Of a stretch of 64,000 nucleotides of DNA, positions 11,596-24,710 are shown piece after piece. The notes beneath the pieces are model-generated. The model saw only the letters and a program-made list of their open reading frames with translations. It did not search any database and was not told the DNA's origin. Made by a program: the position numbers and the translations under genes. This stretch comes from Hypholoma sublateritium FD-334 SS-4 (Eukaryota > Basidiomycota > Agaricomycetes > Agaricales > Strophariaceae), in assembly GCA_000827495.1 (NCBI GenBank), contig KN817552.1, positions 186,001 through 250,000 of the forward strand. The letters run 5' to 3'. The first letter of the stretch is position 1. Each line of letters begins with the position of its first letter.

Positions 11596-12907
11596 ACTTG
11601 AGACCAGGCTTGGTGCGAGCGATGTATGACGAAAGGTGGAAGAGGGGCTCAGGTTGGGCCACGGATATGCTGTTACTGTCCGGATCAATTAATACACTTT
11701 CCATAATCCATAGTAGGTATCTTCAAGGGGTGTGCCAGTGTGCTTGGTGCTTTCTACCCATATTTCGGAGGACTCGGATCGGGGGCGCCCGGCGAGCTAT
11801 CTAGCGCCCAATGATTGGGCTTCGAACACTGATTTCTGTGATGCGATCGATTGAGATTTCTTTCCTTCCACATACTCTTCGAATTTCATTTATTTTTTGG
11901 CTGATATATCTTTCTCTCTTATTCACTCTTGATGTGATGCCAGAAGCCGGATTAAAAATCAGCTCGCGCCTTCGGTGATATTTATGATTAATGTGGAGTA
12001 GATTCAAAGTACATTTCGTTTGAACGCTTCAATCGACTGACTTTCGACGTCGCTTTGTTGAATTCTTTTAGACCGTCATTGACGTTAGAGCGCTGCCTTG
12101 GTTGGGTTGGCTGAGTGCCGGCTCTCGTCCTTCTTCCCAATTTCTTCCACTTCGGATTTGCTTTAGATACTTGTTAGATACTTATAAAAGTAGACCGGAA
12201 TTTGCCGGGAGCGATCACTAAACATGCGAAATTCTCACGCTTCGAACCAACCGACCGTGGCTTTCGCCTAAAATCTCTCACTGCGATCTTGATGATGTGC
12301 TTGACCTTGGACGATTGTTTGTGGTTTCGCATACATCGCATGCATCCGTATCTAGGTTCCTCTCCGTTCTACTATATCGAGATTTGGAAAAACTGTGACA
12401 CATCAACTAAGTAATACTACAACACCAAGGTACGCCCGGCTGCCATGTACAGCCTTGGCCCATCTAAATCGTTTCTCTGTGACTATAGACACATCACTTA
12501 CATTGGTGTATTCAAGTTACTATGGGCACTATGCTCAGTGAAAATCCTTTGGACCGACTTCCGCCTACAGCGTTCCAGACCGCCATCAGCTACTCTGGCA
12601 CTGAATCTGTTCACAAATCAAGTGGAAGGGTTATCGTACTTGGCTCAGATGTGTTCTACTCGCCCAACTGCTCACGCGTTCTTGCACGCCCGCCCCCGCA
12701 TGCTCAAACATATGTCCGAAACCCAACAAAAGACTCCGTGGAGGAATTTCATCACCCTCACTGGCGGAGCCTACAGCTTGGCTATTTGCCTTTCCTGCCT
12801 ATATCGCCGAATTTACACTGCCCGCCGTTTCACGTCCTATTCAACAACCCAGTTGAAATTGGACCTCGTCGGATACACATCCAAATGGACTCTTACGACA
12901 TTCTTAG
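11596..12907. other. Intergenic region with unresolved 5' part of the next gene
   Basis: AT-rich to about 12400, with no supported exon. A near-duplicate of ttagatact occurs at about 12163-12182. From 12445 to 12990 two overlapping open frames (181 and 215 codons) exist, but neither reads like the downstream family. They may be degenerate remains of the N-terminal exons of the gene that follows, or chance frames. Confidence 0.4.
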
Positions 12908-15147
12908 CTGGAATCGTGTGGAAAATGCGCTCTCGCAATTCTTCCAAAGTCTCCAGTCGAATTACTCCATCCCTCCAATGTCGCCCATAATCGAGACATC
13001 GCTCTGTCAAAGTTCCTTTGAATACCCTCACAGTTCAAAACTGCCGAAAAGCGCTGCCGGGGCTGGTTTTCTCTGTGGATGCCCATGGTTTCTTTCGGGA
13101 TCGCAGTCGCCCAGATCTCAGATCGTGAAATCGATCCAAAGGAAGTACCGCAGTGGTACAAAACATTAGCTAGGCACTTAGAGGAACATCGGCGCCTGGA
13201 CAGACATTCGCACTTGGACGAGCATACTATGTCAGAGATCCGGCAGCAATTGGGGCAATTTAGCCCAACATACCCCCGTGCTGGCGTTTTTATTGACCTA
13301 TCGGACTCGCAAGTTCAGCCGACTGTGGAGTTCTTTGTTCGCTGTGGAATTCCAGTCTGGTATCCCTGGGGCGCCACAGAGGAATCTCTGGCTCGCAAGA
13401 ACCCGAACCATTGGACAAGATACATACCGCCTTTCCACCTCCTTCAGTGCGCTCACTCGAATGTGACCCCCGGGGTCCCCACCGCTATAGCTGAAGTGCC
13501 TTCTGACGACGATAAGCCATGGGAGTCTTTTTTTGCGGAACGCCAGCGACGCGCCGCTGGACGTACGCCTTCCAGAAAGCCAACGATGAAGGTCTACCAC
13601 TGGGCGAAGGATGCGCTTGGCCAGTGGAACCGCATTCAAGTGGCTCTCCATATACAGCAAGAGACGCTCGGTGATTATGGAAAAAGGCAGAAAGTGTTTG
13701 ATGAACGCAGCAATGAGTGGGATTGTTGCACAGAAATGGGAGAGCTGGATGTTGAGGAGATGCAGGTCGCGGATTGGGAGAATTTGCCCAATGAACCTAT
13801 ATTACCTCCTGGAATCCGACCCACTGCGCTGGGTCTCGAAGTGTCTGAACCGCCCATACAAACACCCGCCATTCTCTTCAAAGGTAATAGCACGGTAGCG
13901 GCCTCTTCCTCGGGATCAGGTGCGCTCGGCGGAACACATCTTAATATGGACTTTCGCGCAATGCGAGAGCTCTATATTCCAGAGGAAAATTCCCCTGCTG
14001 ATGTCCTGCGGTTATTTTTTGGCTTCGTCGCACCGCCACCTGCTGTGCGTCTTCATTTGAGCCCGCCTTCCGAGCAACAAGTTAAGGACCTAGCCTGGGG
14101 AGTTGGGCTCGTTGCCACGGTGGAGGCCTTTCAGACATTTGTCGGCACACATGTCGGCAAGTGCGCTGCTAATTTCTTTTGGTCTATGTCCCAAACACCC
14201 TGGATTCCCCCCTCGAACGCATTATATGACCTAGCCACGGGAAATCCAAAGAGCTTACGCAAAGCTCCCCGCCTCAAATTTTTGCATTGTTTACCGGGAG
14301 ATATTTACATCTTTGACTTTAAAGGGGGATCTACTGTTGACTGGAAGATTGCTATCCACGACGCCACAGAAGCTCTATTCATTCTTCGTTTAGACGACAG
14401 CCTCTGTGACTATGAAGTAGTTGAGGAACTGCTTAATCGAGGGATGCCATTTACCACCTTGGTCTCTGTTCCTCGTTTCGTTATCAACCCAGCTCCTACC
14501 GTCCTTCGTCGCCTACGACTTAGCGGATACTCTTTTGGCCCGGCTGATTATAGTTCATATTGTCTTGAACGAGATGAAATCCTTCGCAACCCTCGGGTGG
14601 CTAGGAAAGCATTGATGCACGGAGGTATCATGTGGCGCTTGGCCATAGATAGGGCTGCTTTTCGGGATGTGTTGGAAGGCCCAACTGGAGTAGCTACTCT
14701 GCTCCACCAGTGTACATCATTTGATAGTGCCAGTGGCACTAAAGGTGATACATTTTGGGTTGATGATGTATTGGATCCAAGCGAAGCAGATGTCATCTCT
14801 GGCGTATATTATGTTTACACAGGCATGTTCAGATCCAATTCTCCTGAATATCTGGAAAGAGCACACCACTAATTGTCTTCGATGCAGGCCAAGGCTCGCA
14901 GCAAGCTATAAAGTCATGGTGGCCTCCAGCTGACCTTTGGGGTAGCCTTGTACGCCAGTCATTCTGGCACAGCCGCTCTGAGGCTCTCTATGACAATCGA
15001 CTTGAAGAGATTTCTAAAGGAACTGCGCTTCCGTTAACAAATACCCAATGGAGAAGCCGAATCAAGTCCGCTTCAGTTGTTAGGCGGGCTACAACTAACA
15101 ATACGGCCTTGTGCAGTGCATTTTTGAAGGACCTGAAAATCATGTAA
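12908..15147 (+). pseudogene. Frameshifted member of an Agaricomycete family of unknown function
   Basis: A long open frame (13022-14872) encodes TAEKRCRGWFSLWMPMVSF, RAGVFIDLSDSQVQPTVEFF, GIPVWYPWGATEESLA and a long C-terminal half. Following an apparent one-base loss in the GGAAAGA run at 14854-14860, it continues in another frame as STPLIVFDAGQGSQQAIKSW, WRSRIKSASV and ends at TAA 15145-15147. Upstream, TGA 13019-13021 separates the frame from a family-like segment (AHNRDIALSKFL). From memory, the GVF..L / VWYPWG / SWWP / EWR order marks a protein family present in many copies in mushroom genomes; it has no known function and I name none. The two breaks suggest a recent pseudogene. An unrecognised intron at the 3' break remains possible. 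Confidence 0.6.
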
Positions 15148-15515
15148 ATAAGTAGCGTGCGTCAGAGATCATGTACCCTTATGTTTACCTCGTTCAATCG
15201 TTTTTTGTTCACTATATTTGATGAAGTCTACAGTGCCATTTGTTTCGCGCAAGCCGTAACCACACTAGGCGGCGTGCTGCCGCCTAATTAAAGAATTTAA
15301 GAACTCTTCAAATTTACGCACATGTATTTAGCATTCTATGGTTCCTAACCTTTTGGACTGACCTTCCGGCGCATCTCCTTCTAAAAGGTTTCAAGCCACT
15401 GCTCCCTTCGTAGCAGTCATGTGCAGATATTTAAGCGACAGTGGCACATTCCCAGGATGGACAGGGTCTGGTTACGGCCAACCTACCCCTTGGAGTCTAC
15501 CATCCGAATATACAT
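15148..15515. promoter_or_regulatory. Spacer containing the AMS1 promoter
   Basis: About 370 bp between the degenerate gene and AMS1. It contains a pyrimidine-rich stretch near 15370-15415 and an alternative in-frame upstream ATG at 15441. Nothing else is recognised. Confidence 0.4.
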
Positions 15516-18500
15516 ATGGCCTGCAACCACACGCACGCCGCGAACAGTTACCCCGCGCTGAACAGCAGTGCGGGCCCGAAGTGGATCAAGAACCTCACCA
15601 AGGACCGCCTGGGCACGTTCAACGGCGGGCATTACAACGACGTCAACCTTGGGTCCGTGCTGTTCACCCACCGGCTGGATGGTCCCGAGAGCGTAAAGCT
15701 GAAAGTGTGCGTGCGTTTGCCTTGTGCACGGGGTATTGAGCTCATGGGCGTCTAGATGGAGTGCGACGGGCCTCACGAAGCCGACGTTCGAGGAAGCGAT
15801 GCAACAGAAATTTCGGACGGCCAAGAAGGTGCGTGCTTGCGCTGCGGAGGGTGGTGCTTGCTGACCGGGCGGAATTCTAGGGTGACTCCTTTGGACCATC
15901 TTGTGCGTTGCCTCGTCCCCATGCCTCGTTGTGCCTCGCTGACTATTATGTGCAGGGGTGCGTTCTCACTACCATGCGGCAGGCCGCGCAATCCTATTCA
16001 AATAAGCGAGACTGACGGTGTGGTGCTAGACAAACCACTGGTGGAAGGTGACCGTAACAATCCCGACTTACTGGGAACAGTATGAGCGTGTGCAATGTGC
16101 GTCATCGTTGCCAACCGCCCCTAACTTCTGCATTTCCAAATGTACTTACGTTTATGCAGTCGAATTCGACCCCGGCTGCGAGGCCATGATATACAGCGTG
16201 GACGGGACGCCCCTGCAAGGTAGCGTCCTATTCCACTTACACCGGCTACCCTGGCGAACTGACGACCGCAGGAATCACCGGCGGGTACGGTGGGGACCGC
16301 CGCGTTGAGTACATCATTCCGCCCGAGGCGCGCGCGGAGGGGACGCACGAGTTCGTCATCGAGTCAAGCTGTAACGGCATGTTCGGTGTTCCGTGGAATG
16401 GCGACACTATCCAGCCCCCGGACATGAACCGCTTTTTCTCGCTCGCGTCCGCGGACCTCGTTGTGCCCAACATGCCTGCGTGGGGTCTCCTCTGGGACTT
16501 CCAGACGCTGCGCGAGCTTGTTGACACGCTCCCCGGAAACACACCGTGCGTATCGCTCCGATTGATTGGATTACATGGTGGGTTCACGGTTTCATTTTTA
16601 TCTTGGCAGGCTGCAAAACAAGGCACTTAGCGTCGCAAACGAGATTATGAATGTCTTCACGAAGGGGGACCTCTCGTCCATCGACCGCGCACGCAAGCTG
16701 GCGGAGGAAGTGTTTGGGGAAGGATGGGAAGAAAAGGGTGCCAGCATCTATGACGAAGGCGCCGAGAAATCGAACATATGGGGAATTGGTGCGTAAATCG
16801 GTTCTTTATGACTTTCCGCTTTCTTATTTGTTCTACAGGACAGTAAGCGTGAACGATAAAATGTTTTGGCACATCCACTGATGTCTATTCTGCGTACCAG
16901 CTGTCACATCGATACCGCCTGGCTGTGGCCGTACCGCGTTACCCAGCAGAAGGTAGCCCGTTCATGGGCCACCCAGGTCGATCTGATGGAAAGGTACCCC
17001 GAGCACAGATTTTCCTGTAGCTCCGCGCAGCAGTACAAGTGGCTTGAGAATGTACGTGTATACCTTTCTACACTGTCATCGCTATTGATTTGATAGTTGA
17101 ATTCAGCTCTACCCTCCTCTCTTTGAAAAAGTCAAGGATAAAATCCTGGATGGCAGGTTCCAGCCTGTTGGCGGCTCGTGGGTCGAGAATGACTCGAACA
17201 TGCCCTCCGGCGAAGCGCTCGTGCGCCAATTCCTCTTTGGCCAGCGCTACTTCGAGACGAGGTTTGGGAAGCGCTGCGACACTGCCTGGCTCCCAGATTC
17301 GTTCGGCCTCACAGGCGCATACCCGCAACTAATTCGCGGCGCAGGTATGCTTTGGCGCATTCGTTTGTGGAAAGGCGTCATATTAATTGGACTCTAGGAA
17401 TGAAGTATTTCTTCACCCAAAAGCTTTCTTGGTGGGTTTGTCTTGGTTTCGGGAATTTTGTGTGTGCGAAACTCATCTTTGTGGTGCAGGAACAACATCA
17501 ATGTCTTCCCTCATTCCACCTTCAACTGGGTAGGCATTGACGGAACGCAAGTCCTATGCCACATGACACCTGGTCAGTTAGTTATCATGCAACTATTGGC
17601 TATTATTCTCATGGTCTCAAACCTATAGTTGACACGTACACCGCGCAAGCAAGTGTCGGCGATGTCAACAAGGGATTGACCAATCACAAGGTAAAAATTC
17701 AGTACACATCCACATCATTGAATTATCTAAAGAATGGTACTACCTCAGAATCTCGAGTCGTCCGACGCCGCTCTCTTGGTCTTCGGTAACGGTGACGGAG
17801 GAGGAGGTCCCTTGGCCAAAATGCTTGAGAACGTATGCCGGTTATATTCTGCCGTTGAGCGACGCTGACGACGAGGATATGTATGGTTATAGCTTCGCCG
17901 CATTAGGGCGGTAACTAATACTCACCGTGAGCTGCCTCCTGTTAGTATGGGCCATTCAGTCGACGAGTTCTTCGAAACAATCGAGGAGGACACCAAAGCA
18001 GGATCTACCTTGCCTAACTGGTGCGTCTACAAAGCAGAGATTGGACTTGAACGAACCCTCATGCCCTTCAATCAAACAGGCACGGAGAGCTTTATCTTGA
18101 GGTTTGCGCACTGCGGACTTGCAAGCGGTACAGAGCTAATGCCATGCACAGTTCCATCGCGGTACTTATACTTCCCATGGGTCCATCAAAAAAGGAAACA
18201 GACATTCGGAGATCCTGTTGCGGGATGTCGAAGTGATTGCGGCATTTCCCTGCGCTTATTTATCTCTGAGCTAATGTGTTTCCCAGCAAATTACTACGTT
18301 GGCCTCGCTGCTCAAGCACACCAGGAAGAGCTATATCTACCCCAAGGCAAAGATTGACGAGTCTTGGGAGAAGGTGCTCTTGAATCAATGTGAGTTAGCT
18401 CAGAGTTCGTAGTCAAGCTTACGTGGAGCTAAACTTCTTTCTGTAGTCCATGATGGTACGTTGACACTTGCGTTTTATGGGTTTACATATTTTCTCAAAT

Positions 18501-20678
18501 GTTGAACACCAGTCCTTCCCGGCTCATCCATGTAAGCACCATAATCACAATGGTTTACCCTACCTATCTCTAACCATGATAAAGTGGAATGGTCTACGAT
18601 GATGCTGAGGTTCTCTACGGAGAGATCAAGAAGGATGGCGAAGCACTCCTCGAGGAAGCATTCTCAGTTCTGTTCCCGAACTCCGTTCCTCTCACATCGT
18701 CGACGCGGTCGAAATCCCTTGCAGGTTCGAGCAGAATTGTGGCCTACAACACCACGTTCTTCCCACGCTGGGACATCATTAAGGTGCCTCTGGCGAAAGC
18801 TGGCTCAGCGCTGAAGGCGCAGATCCTGCAGGCCTCTGATGACGGCAAGGAAGGCTATGCTATTATGCATTGCCCGGCTGCTGGTCCTGGAGAGTTGAAG
18901 CACCCTTCGAACGCGCTGCACGCCCATTTGAAGCCTGTATCCGGTATGGCCTTTATCCGAAGCACTTGTGCGAAACTTGCGCTGATTACTCGAATAGTCT
19001 ATACAAACGGATCTGACCACTTCGTTCTCCGCAATGCAAGTGTTCAGCTGACCATCTCTAAAGGACGTATTAGTAGCCTGGTGGATGTTAAATTGAAGTA
19101 AGCTTCCGTCTTTTCTGTTCTTGATCTGGCATACTCATTTGTCATTCAAGCCGCGAGCTCATCCCTGAAGGGCAGACTGGTGGTTTGATCATCTTCCAGG
19201 ATAGGCCAAACTATTGGGATGCTTGGGGTTTGTTGTTTGTCAATGCGTGCATGATTATGTGCTGAACAGATTGGTACAGATGTCGAAGTTCATCACCTCG
19301 AAACTGCGGAGCCTCTCGCTTTCACGAATGTCTCGGTCGTATCACAGGGCCCACTCCGCGCAGCAGTACGGGCTGAGGTTCGTTATGGACAAAGTACTAT
19401 TTCTGTCACCGTAGGTTCCCTTGTTTGATATACTGGGAAGCATATCTGAATAACCGCCTTTCCAGATCTCTTTGGATGCTACCACCGGTATGATGCTTGT
19501 CAACTATTTGATCGATTCGTTTTCAATATTTTCATAGCTACTGTGAAGGACAACTCTCGATCGCTCTTCAATTTCGATGCGGTGGTTGATTGGCATCAGC
19601 GTCATGAATTCTTGAAATGCAAGTCGCTCCTCCGTTTTACTCTTTCGACTTGCTAATGTTTCCATGAAATCAGTCGAACTTCCCTTGAACATTCACAGCG
19701 ACAATGCTACATACGAGACCCAATTCGGATACGTACAGCGCCCGACGCACAAGAACACCACCTGGGATATTGCCAAGGTATGTCCAATGTGTTTGGCATT
19801 GACGTAAACTGAATCAAACACGATCCATAGTTCGAAGTTTGCGGACACAAAGTACGACTTCTACTTCTAGACAATGTTCGTGACGCTTATGATTGAGTCA
19901 TAGTACGCCGATCTCAGTGAATTCGGTTATGGCGTTGCCATTTTATCCGAATCCAAGTATGGTTTCTCCTGCCAAGGCAACAACCTCAGGATATCTCTGC
20001 TTCGCTCTGCCACAGCTCCAGACGCTGAGCAGGATCAAGGTATGTCTGCTGGTCTTAGGCATTTGGATTATGTCGCTCTCTAATTACTTTGAAATCAGGC
20101 GAACACCACTTCTCCTGGGCAGTCATGCCGCATGAGGGGCATTTCCTCGAATCCGACGTTCCCATCGCGGGATATCTTTACAATTCCCCATTACGAGGTT
20201 GGTAACTTCCTTTTCCTGGATGACAGTTTCTAATCTTGGTTCAGTTCGCTGTCTGCCCTCTGGGGCGCCCGACGTGGTGCCGAGCTTGAAGCAGCCTTTC
20301 TCCGTTGAAGGGGCACGTAACGTCTTCCTCGAGACTGTCAAACGCGGCGAATACGACTCCTTCGACGCTGTAGCGAATTTGGACGACAAAGGCTCCTCAA
20401 CAACGGTCGTCCTCCGCCTCTACGAGGCTTTTGGCGGACACGCCCAGGCGAAGCTGGTCATCTCTAGCCATATTCCAGTCCTCAAAGCCTTTACCACAAA
20501 CCTTCTGGAGGACGAGGACGAGGACCTCTATGTGCTGCGCCCCACCGAGGAGAGCGACACATCTGGGACCGTCTTGTCTCTTAGCTTCCGCGGCTTCGAG
20601 GTCAAGACGGTCAAGCTCGTACTGGGTACGCTGCCTTCCAACCCCTCCCATAAAAAAGTGTCAGTTCTTCCTTCGTGA
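15516..20678 (+). CDS. AMS1: Vacuolar alpha-mannosidase, GH38 family
   Basis: Retaining alpha-mannosidase that trims free oligomannosides and, in yeast, reaches the vacuole by the Cvt/autophagy route. ATG 15516 gives [13 protein letters not shown], then [16 protein letters not shown]. An in-frame ATG at 15441 would add 25 residues. The spliced protein of about 1,100 residues contains [19 protein letters not shown], the zinc-binding [14 protein letters not shown], the nucleophile region [20 protein letters not shown] (Asp of END), [37 protein letters not shown], and the later zinc ligand region [20 protein letters not shown]. The beta-sandwich domains follow ([59 protein letters not shown]), ending [18 protein letters not shown] at 20678. 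It is intron-dense, with roughly 20 introns, several exons under 60 bp, and all family blocks present. No break was found. The exact 3' end could include one further small exon. Confidence 0.93.
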
Positions 20679-20999
20679 TCGCTGATGCTGTTCGTAGCTG
20701 ATTTCGCCCCTTGAATCCCCAGTTCTAAGCGATCTAGTTGGGTGACTGTTGACCAGGCCCAGCTACTTTCTCTTTGAAACGGACATCCGTTGTGTACGCC
20801 CTAGTACGCCGTGTCGTTGTACATAATGTTGTCTTTTGGTTATGAATACCACAGCCCAGTCCTCTCGTATAAGAACTTTTAGTGTTGTAGATTAATTCTG
20901 CAATATCGATACATATTGATTATATACCGAAGCAACAAAGATAGATGCAATAAACTTGGAAAATATAGGCCCGTTGACTTTGCGAATTGGTGCTCGACC
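20679..20999. other. Convergent spacer
   Basis: AT-rich 3' UTR space between AMS1 (+) and the TPR-DUF4470 gene (-). No open frame or repeat is seen. Confidence 0.55.
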
Positions 21000-23900
21000 T
21001 TAGTCTAGGGCGGGCATCTCCATTTCAGTGAACTCAGCCCAGAACTTCGTGGTCACAGGCTCGGTCACTGCGATAAATTAGCGCGTCAGTATCCCCAAAG
21101 CCGCTGCACACGAGATAAGAACACTCACCGACAGCGCGCAAATCTGTGCGGAACACGAACAGCACCCACCCCTCGCGCACCATCTTCTCGTACCACGCGC
21201 GGGCCATCTTCCACTCCACCAGCCCGCGCGGCAGATCGACGTGCTCGAGCCCGAGCAGCACCTGCACACACGCAGTCGCCCTACCCTCGAGGAGATCCGG
21301 CAGCAGCCCAACCAGCGCGTCCGCCGTCCGCGCCTTCAGCTCCGCGGGGTGCGCGAACAGCGCGCCGACGCTCAGCGCGAACGGCGAGATCAACGCACCC
21401 CACGTGTACACGCGTCGGTCGCGCCGGAGGTCGGGCGCCGCGACGCGCGCGCTGTACGTGCGGATGTCCGCCGCGCACGGGAAGTCCGCGGGCGGCGCGA
21501 GCGCGAAGGGCAGCGCCGCGCGCGCCTCCGCGAACATGGCGTGCAGGCCCGCCTGCCACGCGGCGAGGTGCAGGCGGCGCGGGGCGCGCGCGCGCTGCGC
21601 GGCGTGCTCGGCGAGGGGGACGGGCAGGGTGCCGGCGTACGGCGCGGCGGCGGCGACGAGCGTGTCGGCGAGCACGGCCTGCGCGAAGTCGGCGGCCCAG
21701 TGCGCGGGGAAGCCGACGCGCGGGAGGTGTGTGAGGACGCGGAGGAGCGCGCCGAGGTTGTTGGGCGCCTCGACTTTCGTCGGCGGCGGGGAGGGGACGG
21801 CGCAGACTGCGTAGGAGACGAGCAGGTGCGAGAGGTACGCGTGGAGCTCTGCCTTGGACGCGAGGGCCGAGAGCGGGCGCGGGAGGGGCAGCGCCTGTAG
21901 CGCGACGTCCTTCCAAAGTGTGCCGATGGGATCGAGCACCATGCAGCCCAGGATGCGCGGGAAATCGTCGGGCAAAAGGAGGGCGTAGCTGTTCGCATCA
22001 TTGTCAACGATGCACCTCATTCAACGGAATGAGAAAAACGCACTTGTAGGTGTAATCCGTGACCGTCTTCCAGTTGGCTGTGTTCAGTAGGCAGTTCCAC
22101 ACCACCAGCCCGTCGGGCTCGAGGTGCGGCGCGAGGTGTACCGCATTGTTGATCGGGCCGTTTGTGTAATCCCTATCGACGCGCACGGTAAGCAGCGTTT
22201 CAGAACGGCAAACCAAACCACACACTCACGGGACATTACTCAACCAGATGCGACTATAGCGCGCAGGGGCGCCCTTCGGGCGCGTGCCGAGGTCGCCCGC
22301 GAGAAGGCGCGCCGCGCCCGCGATGGCGTCGCCCACGACGACCTCGATGGTGAGGTTGACCTGCAGCACGCCCAGCGCGTCGGCGACGAGCGAGAAGAAG
22401 TGGCCGACCATCGCCATGCACGTCGCGCCGCGGCAGAACGCGGGCGCGGACCCGCGCGCGAACTTCGCGACGAACGCCTTGAAGTGCGACGCGTTGCTGT
22501 CCGCGCTGGTGACGGGGTAGCCCGAGCCCATGCACAGGTACGGATGCGCCGTGGAATGCTTGTCCTGGCGATGCAAATAAGACGTGAGTGAGCATGCAGC
22601 CGCAGAACAGAGGTGGGGCCACGCACGAAGAGCGTCGAGTTCGGCATCCACGTGTCCTCGACCTCCTTCGCCGTCGCCGCGTACAGGCTGTCAGTCGGCG
22701 CCCCATGCGCCTTCGCCAGCGCCGCGAGCGCCGGGTGCCGCGCGAGCAGCGCGCGCGGGGGGAGGAGCGCGTACGTGCGCTTGTATATCTCGCCCTCCGC
22801 ATCGGCATCACCGTACACGTCCCCGCCCGCGCGGCGGCTCGCCCCCGCGACGGCCTTCGCCTTCTGCTTCCCGGGCGCGATACCCGTGAGCGCGGCGACG
22901 GACGCGGCGAGGCCGTCGAGCGCGCCGGCGCCCGCGCCGCCGTTGATCTGGATGAGCGCGCCCGCGGTCTTGCCGCGTAGCGGTGCGGCCCAGTAGCGCA
23001 GCACGTCGAGCACGCGCGGGAGACTGCTCGCGCTGACGTGCAGCCACTTCGCGGTGGCGTGCCGCCGCGCGGGCAGCTCGGCGGCGAGCGCCGCGGCGGT
23101 GTCCATGAGGCTGCGGGGGGTCAGGTACGTGCGTATTAGGTCGGACGCGTGGGGGACTTACATCTGGTGGCAGTACCCGGGCATGAGCAGCGCGGTGTGC
23201 ACGTAGAACAGCGTCGCGAACAGCTCGGTGCCGCGCGCGGCGTCGCCGCTCTTGCGCGTCTCCAGGATCTGGCCGAGCAGGGAGAGCACGACGAGCACGC
23301 GCGCGAGGCTCGCGGGGTGCACGTCGATCAGGGTAAAGTGCCCTTTCAGCTTGTCGGACGGCGCGAGGGTGCCGCCTGGATCAGCCATGGTCCCGAGGTG
23401 CACCAGGGTGCCAAAGAAGTGCCGCCCTGGGGCGATGGTTGAGGTAAGGCATATAGGAGGGCGAGCGAGCCGACGTACCGTCGCCGGAGCCGCCGAAGAG
23501 GAAGGACCACGCGCGCTGGTCTCTGTATTCCGGCGCGTCGAGGCGATAGCGGTGTGAGTTGTTGATGCCGTCCATGAGCGACAGGACGTCGTCGTGCCCG
23601 AACTAGACGAAAGCAGTGTCAGCGCCCATAGAAGCGCTTGAAGCGAGATACGCACCGTATAGTACTCCCGCGTCGGCTCCCTGCTCCACATCAGCTAAAT
23701 CACTTAAGAGAAAAACAAACGACGCACGAAGGAGACTTGAAGATCGGCACCGCGCGCAGGCGCACCTGCGCCTCCGCGACCTCCTTCTTATACGCCTTCT
23801 TATCCCGATGCGCGTCGTCATCGCGCACCGCGCGCCACTGCGCCCACGCCGCGCGCATCTCGCGCGCCTTCGCGTCGTCCGCGCTTCCCGCACGCGCTAC

Positions 23901-24350
23901 GAACGCCTCGATGCCCGCGTCGACGTCCGCGTGCTCCGGCGCGTGCAGCGCGACGGTCTTGCTGTAGAACCCGTGGCTCGCCGCCTTCGCGAAGCGCGTC
24001 GCGAGCTTGGGCGCGAGCGCCTCGCGCGCGGGCGCGTCGGGGGGGAGCAGCTTCCACGCGGCGCGGATCGCGGTGAGGGTCTTTGGGTAGCGCCCGGCCT
24101 CGTAGAGCACGGCGCTGAGGTTGGACGGGTACTTGGGCTCGGTGGGGTCGAGGCGCGCGGCCTAGGACGGTGTTAGTTGTGCATCTGTGCAGGTGGGTGG
24201 GCGATCGCACCAGCTCGTAGCTTTCTTGCGCCCTGAAAGATTTTTTTTTCTTAGAACCAGTAGATGATAAGGGGGTGACATCGCGATCTACTTTGCGTAT
24301 TGCCCGGCCTTGTAGAAGACGCCGCCCTGCTCGCTGGCTGCGGCGGCCAT
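21000..24350 (-). CDS. TPR and DUF4470 domain protein
   Basis: Function unknown. ATG 24350 (MAAAASEQGGVFYKAGQYAK) starts a tetratricopeptide-like N-terminus that continues after an intron as AQESYELAARLDPTEPKYPS and NLSAVLYEAGRYPKTLTAIR. Next comes WSREPTREYY, then the DUF4470-type block FGHDDVLSLMDG...AWSFLFGGSGDGRHFFGTL, and HFTLIDVHPASLARVLVVLS. A very long C-terminal region follows (YLCMGSGYPVTSADSNASHF, ARYSRIWLSNVPDYTNGPIN, TANWKTVTDYTYK, ILGCMVLDPIGTLW, ARAWYEKMVREGWVLFVFRT), with stop TAA at 21000-21002. DUF4470 is otherwise known from DNAAF3-like and fungal MYND proteins; I see no MYND zinc finger here. About nine introns. Third codon positions are almost all G or C, so GC is far above the neighbours and antisense open frames abound. 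It shares a 360-bp divergent promoter with bL31m. Confidence 0.8.
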
Positions 24351-24710
24351 GGTGTGTCTGGAATCGGGGTGATGGTAGTGGGAGAGAGCAAGCTGTGGCA
24401 GACGCAAAAACGAGGCTGGGCTCAAGGGGGCCGTCGCTTCGTCCCCACGCAGAGCACAAAGGGCTCGGCATCGTCTGCGTTACATAAATTATATTCACCC
24501 TGGAAACAGCACAGACGCACGTCAGGCAGCTAATTTCCGCGCATACTTGTGTTCTAAGTACTCATCGAAGTCGGAGGACAAGCTGTGTTGAAGCTGTGGC
24601 ACGCCGCCGCCGCCGCCGCCGCCGCCCGCTGTTTGTCCGGCGCAAACAACCGCTTTTTCTGAGCTGCCACGAGCCGCCGCCGTCATCCTATCATCACCAT
24701 CATCACCACC
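24351..24710. promoter_or_regulatory. Bidirectional promoter, TPR-DUF4470 / bL31m
   Basis: 360 bp between two divergent start codons. It contains a (GCC)n trinucleotide run of about eight units near 24602-24627 and a CAT/CAC-rich tract (24688-24710) directly before the bL31m ATG. The CCACC context before that ATG fits a strong Kozak site. Confidence 0.55.

Noticed and set aside
21146..24533. Long plus-strand frames across the TPR-DUF4470 gene.
   Set aside because: Extreme GC3 removes stop codons from the opposite strand; residues are Arg/Ala/Gly repeats with no domain.
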